Shown in pieces: positions 26,234-38,102 of a stretch of 64,000 bases of DNA. How positions within the stretch are numbered: position 1 is the first letter of the stretch; every line of letters begins with the position of its first letter. Made by a program: the position numbers and the translations under genes. Location of the stretch: positions 344,164,399 through 344,228,398 of the forward strand of contig NC_066581.1 in the NCBI RefSeq assembly GCF_024323335.1, given 5' to 3'. This DNA comes from Lathyrus oleraceus. Its lineage: Eukaryota > Streptophyta > Magnoliopsida > Fabales > Fabaceae. A model generated the notes under the pieces. The model saw nothing but the letters and a program-made list of their open reading frames with translations. It was not told the DNA's origin and ran no database searches.

Positions 26234-27226
26234 TTGAATCTTTGCTTGTCCTCAAGCAAATAAAATTTGAAAACACTAGTTAAACGCGAATACATAACAC
26301 ATTTCCAATTTGTACGTGGTTGTTAGGTACCTTGTTAAGATGACAGATACTCAAGTAAAACACTAAAGATACAGTGACGACACAAGCAATAAGCATTAAC
26401 GTAGATCTCTCCTTTGTACAAACCAGTTCGAATCATGCTATTATAGATTAACCTAGTGCTTCTCGTTCCTATTTCACCCGGTTTCATTCTAGCACGATCA
26501 CATTAAGCCTTTTGCCTTCACACACACTTAGTGAAGTAGCCGGTTAGTGACTTTGATCCTTTTTTAGCACGGGGTCTGGTACACTAGTGTGGTACCCCTT
26601 TATATATACCATTGGAAGGTTATGGGGGATCGAACCATAGTTCGCCCTACCGAGTCCAATACCAAGTACCACTGAACCAACCAGCCGAGTTTTTCTGTTC
26701 CTTCCTTTTGTATATCTTGCAACCGTTTGTATGGTGCATTTTTCAATTTCTTTGGTAGAAGTCTGAAGGATTTTTTTTTATTCGTAGGCATCAATCACTT
26801 ATATTCATCGGCTTTTCACATGGTTTATGCTTAAGACGGTGCTGACTGCTAGTATAAACTACTAGGGGTTAATCTAGAATGAAGACTTTAGGTATTGGTA
26901 TAGTGGGTATTCAAACTGATCTCGTAAAAGTGAGAGATCTAAGGTGTCAGGACGGTATCAATCTTGTTAGATTTTTCTCAGTTTCCTAACAGAACCTCTG
27001 TAAGGCAACCTATATACTCGTAGGGTATGCATTTAACTTAAAAACAAAAACTTTGTTATGGCAAATTAGATATAAATGAATGAACGATTAGATAAAGACA
27101 AAAAAAAATTGTTATGGATAAAAATAGAAACAAGTAAAGGAAAGATAAGGATTTCCTTCCACATTTAAACAAAGCATTGTCCTCAATGCGACAATATAAA
27201 GAAAAAGGGAAGAAACACGAAGATCA
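26234..27226 (-). other. Athila 3' untranslated region
   Basis: The non-coding stretch between the 3' ORF stop codon and the polypurine tract. Apart from the tRNA-like SINE candidate at 26560-26689 I see nothing in it. Confidence 0.6.
26560..26689 (-). mobile_element. Candidate tRNA-derived SINE
   Basis: On the minus strand there is an A-box-like TGGTTCAGTGG (26669-26679) and, 43 nt downstream, a consensus B box GGTTCGATCCC (26626-26636), the internal promoter layout of a tRNA-derived RNA polymerase III unit. The unit ends at a short A run (26560-26565 as T on plus). Length is about 130 bp. I could not find a clean target duplication, so a tRNA-like relic native to the Athila 3' UTR remains possible. 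Confidence 0.45.
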
Positions 27227-28326
27227 CTACTCGTCGTCACGATGTTGGCCTCTGCGCGCTCTAGCTCTTGCTCGTGCACGCTCGCTTCTTCCTTGCTGGG
27301 TAGGATCCAACCCCACATGCTGAGTGTACTCCTGGATGGCATCAACTCGATGTGTCAGGGCACTCATCTCTTCGAAAAGCTCTGTCATCCCATGGTCGTT
27401 CCAGTTCGTATAGTCATGCCGATCCCTCTGTATCTGCTGGATTGTTTGCATCATTTCCGTCTGGCGCTCCTCCATCCTCTGGTTGTGTCGCAAAATCTCA
27501 GCGTAGATGTCTTCCATGGTGGAGGGTCGTCGCTCATTTCTTCGCTGGCCTCGGGAAGATGTCTCCGCAACGTACTCAGGAGGTGGCTGTGGCATTTCTC
27601 GGTCAAGTTCATCTTCGACTTCATCTGCTCCATTATTAGGATCTTCTTCATTTGGCTCAGCGGCGTTCAAATCAAAAATCTGATTCGCCATATTCTACGG
27701 ATATGTACGGTTCCTGTTGGGCATGATGATGCTTCGAACTATCTTGTTTCTAACCACAGGATGGTACTTCCCGTCGTCTCTGGCCTTAATGAGGTGTGAG
27801 GAACGACAATAGTCGATGTTGACTAACTCGGATGACAAGGCGGGTAAGTTGGCGAGCCAATCTCCCAGGTTCAGGCCTAACGCTATGGAGGTGATGATTC
27901 CTCCAAAACAGAATGCCTGACTGCCTCTCATGCATGCAACCTAGATGTTGGCCAACAAGAATGGGGTGGCATTGAATGCCACCGGGGTGAATACACAATG
28001 AAGAAAAAAGAGCTCCTTAGAGTTTACCTTGTGATTGTTGACTCTTCCGAAAACCGTGTGCCCTAAGACTCGGTAGAAATATCTTATAGCTGAGTTGTGG
28101 ATGTATGTTGCGTTGAGCGCATCCCAGCTTGTGACGTTCATGTTGGTAAGGTTATGCCACACTCCAAATGCTATTTTTGACCATCCGTCCGAGATACAGC
28201 AGTGAACTCCCTCTCCATGTCGGAAGCCAAGCATTCGCGCTATTTGAGTTTGGTTCAGGGAATACTCGGTACCGAAAACTCTAAATGTGGCGGCTCCAGT
28301 GAGAAACTGAGTTGCACCAGGAGGGG
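27227..28326 (-). pseudogene. Athila-type 3' ORF, downstream part
   Basis: Continuation of the ORF that starts at 58890. It has the signature of the plant ATHILA ORF-1 family: GxATFRVFGTEYSLNQTQIARMLGF, then a conserved block with LGHTVFGR. The C-terminal part (27227-27691) is acidic, then glutamine-rich with a predicted coiled-coil stretch (RHNQRMEERQTEMMQTIQQI), and ends in an RARARARARR run. Two in-frame TAG stops (27941-27943 and 27695-27697) split it. Both could come from CAG or TGG by one C-to-T or G-to-A change. Function is unknown; in Athila elements this slot is sometimes called env-like without proof. Confidence 0.75.
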
Positions 28327-31300
28327 TGTAAGACCCCAATTTTGACCCTAAGATCCCTCATGGCATCATAACATTTCATTTGCATAGCCTCAAGGATCAT
28401 AAGCATTTGGGTTCCCTTTGCCTGTGGGTGGGACTTCTTGTGAGTGGTTTGAGATCACCAGGCATGCTTGAATTATATATCATTGCTTTTCTCATTTTAT
28501 TTACTAACCAAAAGCACAAAAATATGTCACTAACATCTTTTGTTTGTAGCTTGAGCAATCACAAGATCTAAAAGCTTCTAGGTAATCCTTTGTGCAATGA
28601 TATGGCCAAAAGAAGATGAAGGCAAGCATGGAAATGGTTCCCCAAATCTCTCATCCATCAAATATGCCTCCCTAGTATCTCAATTCATCATGTTTGATCA
28701 AAGCAAGTCAAAGGGTTTGAGGTTTGTTCCTCAAAGAAACCCTAATTCATCTGATCACCCACAATGCCTTGCTAATGAAGCAACCTCAGCCCATGGTCAA
28801 ATACAATCAAGGTAAGTTCTTTAATTCATCATTTAATGCATATTTGAGCTTATTTGAGTGTCCTCAATCATCAATTCATCAAGATATGAGTTGTGGACTT
28901 GAGAAGTTGATCAGTCAATTCATCTGACTATTTTTGAAATGCACTGAGACCTAACTTTTTATGTGTTGGTCAAATGGAGATGATCCCAAAAGCAAAAATG
29001 TTCTTAAGGACAATATGAACAAACTTCATGTTCATCAAAAATTTATTTGAATCTTGGAAGATCATCATTCATCTCAAGACATTATAGGTAATTTTGACTG
29101 AAACCCTAATTTTGGGTCAACTTCCCAAGAACATAACTCATTCATTTTTTACGATTTTGAGGTAAGATCAAATGCATTGGAAATATTAATATGTCTAATT
29201 CAAATGTTATGTTGAACAAAATTTCAAAATCTCAAAATAAATAATGTGATAATGCAAACATTATAGGTCACTTTGGACCAAATGCATTGAAAGGCAAAAA
29301 AGTCCAACTTCAAGTGCCCATAACATCTTCATAAAAAATCCAAATGATGCAAAATTTAAGTCCATTTTTATTGTCTTGAAAATATATACAACTTTGATGT
29401 TGGAGGTTTTTTCATTTGAGGCATGCATCATCAAAACAGAAAGGCTTGAAGTTGGTCCAATTTGGCAAAATTCTCAACTTCCTTGGTTGATTATTGGACT
29501 CTAATTCCTTAGTCTTGCCTCATTTCCATCTCCAGAACAAACTGCAAGCAAGTGTGTTGAAAGATCGTGCTCCACAGATCTGTATTTAGAAGGTTGATGT
29601 TCAAACTTATTTGCTTCGAAACTCTTCATTTATAGCTTATTTCTTGTGTCATTTTGCTTGGCTGAAGTCCTCTCAATGGAGGCAACTTGTTGATGCTTTT
29701 AATTTTACAAATCCATGAAGTTTCAGTTGAACACCACATTTTTCAACTTCTGATTTCTCTTACCATGGAGATCTAGAATGAAAATGGATGGTACATGGGT
29801 AATCTCCATTAAATTTTTAAAACCTGCAACTCTGGCCGGAATGTCCATGCTCGCCAGAGAAGACGGTGGTGTACACCACCGTCCGTTTGCCAGTTTGAAT
29901 CCCAGCCGTTGATGATGATTTCCAGATTGAATCATGGCTCTTGGATCTTATGACTTTTTTTTAATTCCACATGTTACTCAGTTGACTAAGGCCTACCATG
30001 AGCGCACACATGTGGAGCGTCTGATCAGCCACGTCAATTAGTGAGGCTTGATCAGACGCCTCTCCTTTTTTCTGATTTTCTTAATTTCCATTTTATTTCT
30101 TTTATTTCATTTAACTTCAAAAAATCATAACTCTTTCATTTTAATTCCAAAAAATATGGGATCAATTGCATTATTTCTCTTTTTAAATCTAGTTTCTAAA
30201 AATGATTTTTAATATTTTTTATTTCATCATTTGATATTTTTTGTGAATTTTCTCTTTTCTGGTCATTTGTAATTCATTTTAAATAGTTTTTGATATTCAA
30301 AAAATACAAAAATATTTGCTTAACCTATTTGAATGATGATGGATCTATGAAAAATATTCTCATCAATTTTTTAATTTATTTGAGATTTATTTGAGATTTT
30401 AGTTCAAATAGGTTATTTTTATTCATTTTTAATTGATTAAAAATAGTTTCTGACTTTTAAAAATGCTGAAATTTTTTGTCAAACTTTGTTTGACCTTGTT
30501 GAACTTGGGATAAATCACTTGGACTTTCCAAAGTTGATTTGAAGTGATTTTGAAGTTTGACCTTTCTTTATTATTTTAATTCAAGTTTATTTTGAACATT
30601 TAAAAATGCCAAAAATATTTTGTTCATTTCTTGACTTCCAATCTTCATCTCACTTTTGTTTTTGATTGTTTGACCATGATTCTCAATGTCATTGGCCAAC
30701 ACATGTTGATTGGTACATTCCATTTCATTTAATGCACTTATTTCTTTTCATTATCCATCTTCTTCTTCTTCTTTTCCTTTTGATCAATGAGTTAAAGGTT
30801 GATAAGTTAGCATTGATTAGGGAGGCTTAATCTTCCTTGATTCAAATCTAATTCATCTTGATCAAATGATCAAGTGAATGGCTTTGCATTGAGGATAGGT
30901 TGCTTCCTAAATCATGCAAAGGACTTAAACCAATACAAGATCAATTCTCTTTTTCTTTTGGCATGGCAAGTTGTTGGAACTTGGTTCACTAATCAAGACT
31001 TCTAACTTGTGTTGTTGCCTACATTATTATTGCCCGGCCTCAGATAGTTGTGACTTCTATATAAGTCCAATTATGATTGCTTAACATAGCACTAAATTTG
31101 CCTTATGGCACACTAACTACTAACACTAACCATTAACCCTTAACATTTACTTTTTGCACTTTACTTTTATGCAATTTACTATTCTTGTACATATTATTCA
31201 TTTTCTTTTTTCCTTTGCTCATTGGAGCACATGTTTATGTTAATGCAATTTGCCTTTTGCTCACTTGAGCACATAATTGTGTATATACTATTGTGCTTGT

Positions 31301-31913
31301 GTGGTGTTTTGATTGTTGTGGACCAAATACAAAGAAGTGGACAAAAATGGACTTAGACTTTAGGACTTTCCCTATGCTAATTTGGAGTCAAAGAGCAACT
31401 AGGCCTCATGCCTTTAGAATGCTTAAAATGTCAAAGAGCAACTAGGCCTCATGCCTTTAGAATGCTTAAAGCTTGAAGATGACCTTGAAAGGACCAACTT
31501 CTAAACTCTTTTTGTCCATTCCTTGTTTGTTTTGCTAGAATATTTTGATGTGTGTGTTCTTGTGCTAGGGATTCCAACTTGATCCAAATTGAGGAACCAT
31601 TGCCATGAGCTTCTAAGAGAGAGGCATCCAAGATATATTGAGGAGCTTCCCAAGAGTTCATTTGATTGTTGATTGCTTGAGTTTATGCTTATGTGATTTC
31701 TTATTCCAAAGGATGGGAGCTACTTGGATCATCAATATGATCTCAAGAGAGGAACTCCATTTGTGGTTTTGCTTCTTGTCCCTTATCTCTTGCATGTTTA
31801 GGACTTTAGCCATTCTTCTTCTCCCCTCCACTCTAACCCAAGCCAAAACTTTTGTGCAAACATTTAACACTTGTTTTCAACATTAGAAACCTAAGCCCTA
31901 TGCTTTTGACTTT
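28327..31913 (+). repeat. Ogre LTR1, truncated and internally deleted
   Basis: Colinear with LTR2 but missing about 496 bp at 29469-29477, where the 9-bp repeat AATTCTCAA is left once, and about 40 bp near 29800. The larger loss covers the TATA box seen in LTR2 and LTR3, so this LTR has no core promoter. Its last ~0.8 kb is gone: it joins integrase coding sequence at the 6-bp overlap GACTTT (31908-31913). It keeps the leader stem-loop (30017-30059). Confidence 0.9.
30017..30059 (+). promoter_or_regulatory. Leader stem-loop in Ogre LTR1
   Basis: Perfect 11-bp arms GCGTCTGATCA and TGATCAGACGC around a 21-nt loop with the TCAATTA-type core. The same arms are at 38060-38102 (LTR2); LTR3 (55467-55509) has one mismatch. 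Confidence 0.7.
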
Positions 31914-33084
31914 GAGGAGATTGTCAGGCAGTTTCTACCTCAATGGTGATGTGCTTTATAAGAGAAATTTTGACATGGTGCTGCTCAGATGCGTGGATAG
32001 ACACGAAGCAGACCTGTTGATGACTGAGGTCCATGAGGGTTCATTTGGTACTCATTCCAATGGACATGCCATGGCTAGAAAGATGTTGAGAGCATGCTAC
32101 TATTGGCTGACAATGGAGTCTGACTGCTACAAATACGTGAAGAAATGCCATAAGTGTCAGATTTATGCGGATAAGATTCATATTCCTCCAACACTTTTGA
32201 ATGTGATTTCGTCACCATGGCCTTTCTCTATGTGGGGAATCGACATGATTAGCATGGTAGAGCCGAAAGCGTCCAATGGACACAGATTTATTCTCGTAGC
32301 AATTGATTACTTCACCAAGTGGGTTAAAGCGGCATCATATGCAAATGTGACTAGGCAGGTGGTTGTGAAGTTTATCAAGAATCAACTCATATGCTGATAT
32401 GGTGTGCCAGATAAGATCATTACTGATAATGGATCTAACTTGAACAACAAGATGATGAAAGAGCTGTGTAGTGAGTTCAAGATTGCACATCATAATTCTT
32501 CTCCTTACAGACCCAGGATGAATGGGGTTGTTGAAGCTGCTAATAAGAATATCAAGAAAATTATACAGAAGATGGTTGTCAAGTACAGGGATTGGCACGA
32601 GATACTGCTGTTTGCTTTACATGGGTATCGTACATCAGTCCGCACTTCAACAGGGGCAACCCCTTTCTCCCTCATTTACGGCATGGAGGCTATACTCCCA
32701 GTAGAGGTGGAGATCCCGTCAATGGGAGTCTTGATGGAAGCCAAGTTGACTGATGATGAATGGGTTCAGAGCCGTTATGACCAGTTGAATTTGATTGAAG
32801 AAAAGAGATTGACTGCCATGTGCCATGGATAGTTATATCAGCAAAGGAGGAAGAAAGCCTTTGATAAGAAGGTCAAGCCTCGTGTGTTCCGAGAAGGTGA
32901 TCTTGTGCTCAAGAAAGTCTTGTCTTTTGCGCCCGATTCCAGGGGCAAGTGGACTCCAAACTATGAAGGTCCATATGTTGTTAAGAGAGCCTTTTCAGGC
33001 GGTGCATTGATACCTACAACTATGGATGGGGAGGATTTCACTCGTCCTGTGAATTCAGACGCAGTCAAGAAATACTTCGTCTAA
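31914..33084 (+). pseudogene. Ogre integrase, unit 1 (truncated, two stops)
   Basis: Homologous to 49269-50439 in unit 2. It contains the HHCC zinc-binding region, the catalytic core (WGIDMI, DNGSNLN, and the E in VVEAANKN) and the C-terminal tail. Compared with unit 2, CGA has become TGA at 32395-32397 and CAG has become TAG at 32830-32832, both C-to-T. It has no RT or gag in front of it because of the deletion joining LTR1 to this point, so it is inactive on several counts. Confidence 0.9.
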
Positions 33085-35868
33085 ATAAATAAAAACAGAA
33101 TAGCTCACTAAGTTGAAAACCCGAAAGGGCGGCTTAGGCAAAAATGAGCGTCTCGGTGGATTGAAAACCCGAAAGGGCGATCCAGGCAAAAGACAGAGAC
33201 ATTATGTATCCCGCTAGATTGAGTACCGCACCCTGGGGCAATCTAGGCAAAAAATAGGGATTTGGCAAGTAACTGCATCTTGACAAGATTTTGCCTTATT
33301 CTACAACTGTCATCTGTCAGAGATTCTCGCTCAGTCATCATCAACTGAAACTTCAAATACATTGGATTCAGAATTGGTGGAGAAATGGTCATTATGTTTA
33401 ATGTAGCCCTTTTCCAATATATATCACCAATTTCAATTTTGAAAAGATCTATGGAGTCTTGCCATTTGCAGACTACCATTCCATCAAATAAATTTGAGCC
33501 TTTATCCATTTATTTGCATTCTTATTTGTTTCTATTCAACAAATGTTTTGCATGTTTTAATTGAAAAAATATCATTGTTTTATTCAAAATCTTTCATAAT
33601 TTGTTTTTAAACAAAGTGAACATTCACAAAGATGAGGGGATACTGAGGATGTCTTCAGTGCTCTCCCAAGGATGGTAAGATTCTTGACAGGGTAAGACAT
33701 GTGTTCGTTCCTGGCATGCTTGTGTCCTCTTCCTCCGGTGCCTTTTGTGGTTTCTCCCCCCTAGAGGAGGGTCGGTAAGGATTATTCATCCCTCTTTCCT
33801 TCAGCAGAGCAGTATTTCTTCCTCCTCAGCAGATGTGATCTCATTATTTGGGACAGTATTTGATAACCCTTGGAAACTTCTGATTTGGTGGTTGTTCCCC
33901 ACGGAGTTCCCTGATCCCCTCTAATAATTTCCCCAATAGAGTGCTTCCATGGCGGATTTCATGTGTATGATGATCTTTGCCCCCAGTTGGAATGTTTTGC
34001 TCATTCCCCTGCGGAGATCCCTGTGGTCCCGGCTCTCTCTCTTGAGATGTAGTACCGAATGTTTGTACTTGTTCGTTGGACCTGTTTGTGTTAGAAATGC
34101 CTGTTTGTCAGCATTCATCATACATAAACCATGCATATGTGCATATTGATAATATTCATGATGCATTATTTTCCATATATCTTTGTTTGTTATCTCTTGT
34201 TTGAGGGTATTATGTTTCCCCAAGCAGATGTTGGTAATTGATCTCTCCATATAGAGTCAGCCCCATAAGCAGAAAATGTTCATATTTCCTTCCATATTCC
34301 CCACCGAGCTATATCCTCGTGGATGATGGTTGTTTCTGTTCCCTCCCAACACATATATTGGGATGGAGTTCCCCATTGAGTTATATCCTTATGGGGACAA
34401 GCTTTGTTTCGTCATGCCTATCTAGTTTGACCCTAGACTGGCCTCTTATGACTGTTCCTTGCAATCCCCTATAGTGTAAATGAACAATTGCTCAGTAACC
34501 AGTAATCGTTCATCTCATCCACGGCGGAGTCTGTGGTTTTCTACCTTCATACCGATAGTTATAAACCCTATTATATCCCCTTGTAGAGTTAACCTCTTCC
34601 TCATCCTAACCGATGACGGTTACTTTTCTGTGGTTTTCTACCCAGTATCCGGTAGATGTAATCCGCTCCTTGACGGTTATCTTCATCCAATATTCGGTGT
34701 TGATATTCCCTCATCTTTTGGGTAATTGCTCTGATCAAGAAATTTATCCCCAGCAAGTCATCTCTCGTCTACCCTTTGTTGTGGGTGACAATTGTTTCTC
34801 CCCTGGATTGGTCATCATTATGTACCTAGTTTCGGTATCCCGATCTCCTTTCTTTTCGGTCGATTTATCCTTTATTAACCCAGTAACCGGTTGTGGATAA
34901 TCTTCCATGCGAGTGTGTTATCTATGTTCTGACGGTAATAGATAATACATCTCATGCATTCTTCGATCGAAGTCTTTTGTCCTTCCCCAGTCAAGTAAGA
35001 TTCGTACCCCCATTTGTGGAATCGAATGTCCATCATATAATCAAGTCTACTTTTTAGCCCTCTTTCGGATGATGAGTGTCTTGGGAATATTCCCCAATTC
35101 ACGCCTTGGTTGGTCAACTATTATATGCCCAGTAGCCGGTATCCCTGGTGTTTCCTTCCTCCCTACTCCCTATTATGACTTTTGTCCCTTGCGGAGTCAG
35201 TTTTCCTGAGTCGAAGTATACCTTTTTTTTAGGTCTTCCTCAGATGATTTCGGATGTTTGATATCTCTCACCCTTATACCGGTCTTAGATATTCATTCTT
35301 CCTGAGCATGTTGTATCTCTCACCCTTATACCGGTGTTCAGATCACATGTCTCTTTGAGCTTATTACCTAGTAACCGGTAATAGCTCATCCTGTTGATTC
35401 CCTAGAGGAGTTTTTGTTCGAGTTTTTCCCCCAGCGAGGTCCCTTAGTGGATTCTCCCAGCCTGAGTCTGGATTTTCATCTGAAGCATCCGTTATGAATA
35501 ACTTCTGTTGTATTGGCATATTCCCCAATACATGCGCCTTTGAGTCAGCTCGGGTCTTTCTATTGATTTTTGCCCCCAAGCTTTGAGTCGTTCCCTCCTC
35601 ACGCATTTTGCTCCCTTTCTTATCCCCATGAGAGTCCCCAGAGTCTCTATCTCATTTGTGAGCATGTTACTCCAATGGATTATCGGATATTCCTGTCCCT
35701 TTTCTTTCTTTGTGGATGCATATCCACAAAATGTTACCATTTGCATACATACATTCGCATCATGAGGTCTCTTAGGGACCAAAATTCGTCTCTTTGTTAT
35801 TATTTAAGCCCATTCTACCTCGTCAAGACGAAGATTTTAACCTTCACTTCTCCGGCTAGAATGACCTT
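33085..35868 (+). other. Ogre unit 1 3' untranslated region
   Basis: About 2.8 kb without plus-strand coding. After the stem-loops it is made of degenerate short modules with recurring CCCC...GGAGTT...CCC and CAGTAACCGGTA-like words, matching unit 2 at 50440-53223. A 109-codon antisense frame (33921-34250) corresponds to a longer one in unit 2. Confidence 0.75.
33108..33246 (+). ncRNA. Three tandem stem-loops, unit 1 copy
   Basis: Stem-loop 1 spans 33108-33137 (arms CTAAGTTG/CGGCTTAG), stem-loop 2 33157-33184 (TGGATTG/CGATCCA), stem-loop 3 33214-33246 (CTAGATTG/CAATCTAG). The first two have an inner CCC-GAAA-GGG hairpin; the third has CCC-T-GGGG. Each is followed by AGGCAAAA. The structure is inferred from complementarity, not tested. 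It begins 24 nt after the pol stop codon (33082-33084). Confidence 0.6.
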
Positions 35869-35881
35869 AAATAGGGGCATC
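35869..35881 (+). promoter_or_regulatory. Polypurine tract, unit 1
   Basis: AAATAGGGGCATC immediately before LTR2, identical to the tract before LTR3. Its presence shows that LTR2 is also the 3' LTR of unit 1. Confidence 0.7.
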
Positions 35882-37349
35882 TGTAAGACCCCAATTTTGA
35901 CCCTAAGATCCCTCATGGCATCATAACATTTCATTTGCATAGACTCAAGGATCATAAGCATTTGGGTTCCCTTTGCCTGTGGGTGGGACTTCTTGTGAGT
36001 GGTTTGAGATCACCAGGCATGCTTGAATTATATATCATTGTTTTTCTCATTTTATTTACTAACCAAAAGCACAAAAATATGTCACTAACATCTTTTGTTT
36101 GTAGCTTGAGCAATCACAAGATCTAAAAGCTTCTAGGTAATCCTTTGTGCAATGATATGGCCAAAAGAAGATGAAGGCAAGCATGGAAATGGTTCCCCAA
36201 AGCTCTCATCCATCAAATATGCCTCCCTAGTATCTCAATTCATCATGTTTGATCAAAGCAAGTCAAAGGGTTTGAGGTTTGTTCCTCAAAGAAGCCCTAA
36301 TTCATCTGATCACCCACAATGCCTTGCTAATGAAGCAACCTCAGCCCATGGTCAAATACAATTAAGGTAAGTTCTTTAATTAATCATTTAATGCATATTT
36401 GACCTTATTTGAGTGTCCTCAATCATCAATTCATCAAGATATGAGTTGTGGACTTAAGAAGTTGATCAGTCAATTCATCTGACTATTTTTGAAATGCACT
36501 GAGACCTAACTTTTTATGTGTTGGTCAAATGGAGATGATCATCATTCATCTCATTCATTATAGGTCATCATTCATCTCAAGACATTATAGGTCATTTTGA
36601 CTGAAACCCTAATTTTGGGTCAACTTCCCAAGAACATAACTCATTCATTTTTTATGATTTTGAGGTGGGATCAAATGCATTGGAAATCTTAAGATGTCTA
36701 ATTCAAATTTTATGTTGAACAAAATTTCAAAATCTCAAAATAAATACATGTGATAATGCAAAACATTATAGGTCACTTTGGACCAAATGCATTCAAAGGC
36801 AAAAAAGTCCAACTTCAAGTGCCCATAACTTCTTCATCAAAATTCCAAATGATTCAAAATGTAAGTCCATTTTTATTGACTTGAAAAGATATACAACTTT
36901 GATGTTGGAGGTTTTTTCATTTGAGGCATGCATCATCAAAACAGAAGGGCTTGAAGTTGGTCCAATTTGGCAAAATTCTCAAAGGCATGTTTTGCACTAT
37001 GAACTTCATGGCCTATTTTCATAAATTTCCACACTTCAAATGAGTTTTTTCTCAACGTAACATTTGTTCCTTATGTCAAGACCTTTCCAACCATTACCCA
37101 CATGCTTATGTTTGGATTTTCTAATTGGCATTTTTGAAGAGCTGAAGTTTTAGGCACAATTATGGAATTCATGTTGAAGCTTCATGCACAAGCAAATACC
37201 ATTCAAAATGCACGTCCATTTCACTTTAGAATGAGCTCAGCTTGCATTTTCACTTGGTCTTGGGCCTCACATGCGCCTATACAGGCCCATGCATGGAGGA
37301 CCCAACTTCATGCACACGGGGTTGATCACCCTTGCCTGGCCTTTCCATC

Positions 37350-37357
37350 TATAAATA
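37350..37357 (+). promoter_or_regulatory. TATA box of Ogre LTR2
   Basis: CTATAAATAGCAGC about 1.47 kb into the LTR; LTR3 has it at 54757-54764. The long U3 and a transcribed LTR part of about 3.3 kb follow from this placement. LTR1 lacks the site by deletion. Confidence 0.65.
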
Positions 37358-38059
37358 GCAGCACCATTTCATCCAATTGGAACCCCTGAATCAATCTGAA
37401 ATGCTGCAGAAATCATTCCAAACCATACTCTAAAGGAATTTTGCTTTTTCACTTGAAATTTTCAGATCCAATTCTCAACTTCCTTGGTTGATTATTGGAC
37501 TCTAATTCCTTAGCCTTGCCTCATTTCCATCTCCAAAAACAAACTGCAAGCAAGTGTGTTGAAAGATCGTGCTCCACAGATCTGTATTTAGAAGGTTGAT
37601 GTTCAAATTTATTTGCTTCGAAACTCTTCATTTATAGCTTGTTTCTTGTGTCATTTTTCTTGGCTGAAGTCCTCTCAATGGAGGCAACTTGTTGATGCTT
37701 TTAATTTTATAAATCCATGAAGTTTCAGTTGAACACCATATTTTTCAACTTCTGATTTCTCTTACCATGGAGATCTAGAATGAAAATGGATGGTACAGGG
37801 GTGATGTACATCACCCCAGCTTTCCAATGATATGAGGATCGCTCGTTTCCATTAAGTTTTTAAAACCTGCAACTCTGGCCGGAATCTCCATGCTCGCCGG
37901 AGAAGACGGTGGTGTACACCACCGTCCGTTTGCCAGTTTGAATCCCAGCCGTTGATGATGATTTCCAGATTGAATCATGGCTCTTAGATCTTATGACTTT
38001 TTTTTAATTCCACATGTTACTCAGTTGACTAAGGCCTACCATGAGCGCGCGCATGTGGA

Positions 38060-38102
38060 GCGTCTGATCAGCCACGTCAATTAATGAGGCTTGATCAGAC
38101 GC
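38060..38102 (+). promoter_or_regulatory. Leader stem-loop in Ogre LTR2
   Basis: Arms GCGTCTGATCA (38060-38070) and TGATCAGACGC (38092-38102), perfect 11 bp, about 0.7 kb downstream of the TATA box. A GCGCGCGC tract lies just upstream. Confidence 0.7.

Noticed and set aside
27242..27799. Plus-strand frame of 185 codons
   Set aside because: It is the antisense shadow of the Athila 3' ORF, which has family motifs on the minus strand.
28597..28815. 72-codon frame repeated in three Ogre LTRs
   Set aside because: It recurs only because the LTR DNA recurs; it has no motif and lies in U3.
28809..28817. Perfect splice-donor consensus AAGGTAAGT in the Ogre LTR
   Set aside because: It lies upstream of the TATA box, so in the element RNA it would fall only in the 3' end; no matching acceptor or purpose is visible.
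31449..31870. Small frames on both strands of the Ogre LTRs
   Set aside because: Overlapping frames on both strands with no family features; LTR sequence.
33120..33180. Repeated TTGAAAACCCGAAAGGGCG as a CRISPR-like or tandem repeat
   Set aside because: Only two close copies plus a diverged third, in a plant retrotransposon 3' UTR; the stem-loop reading explains it better.
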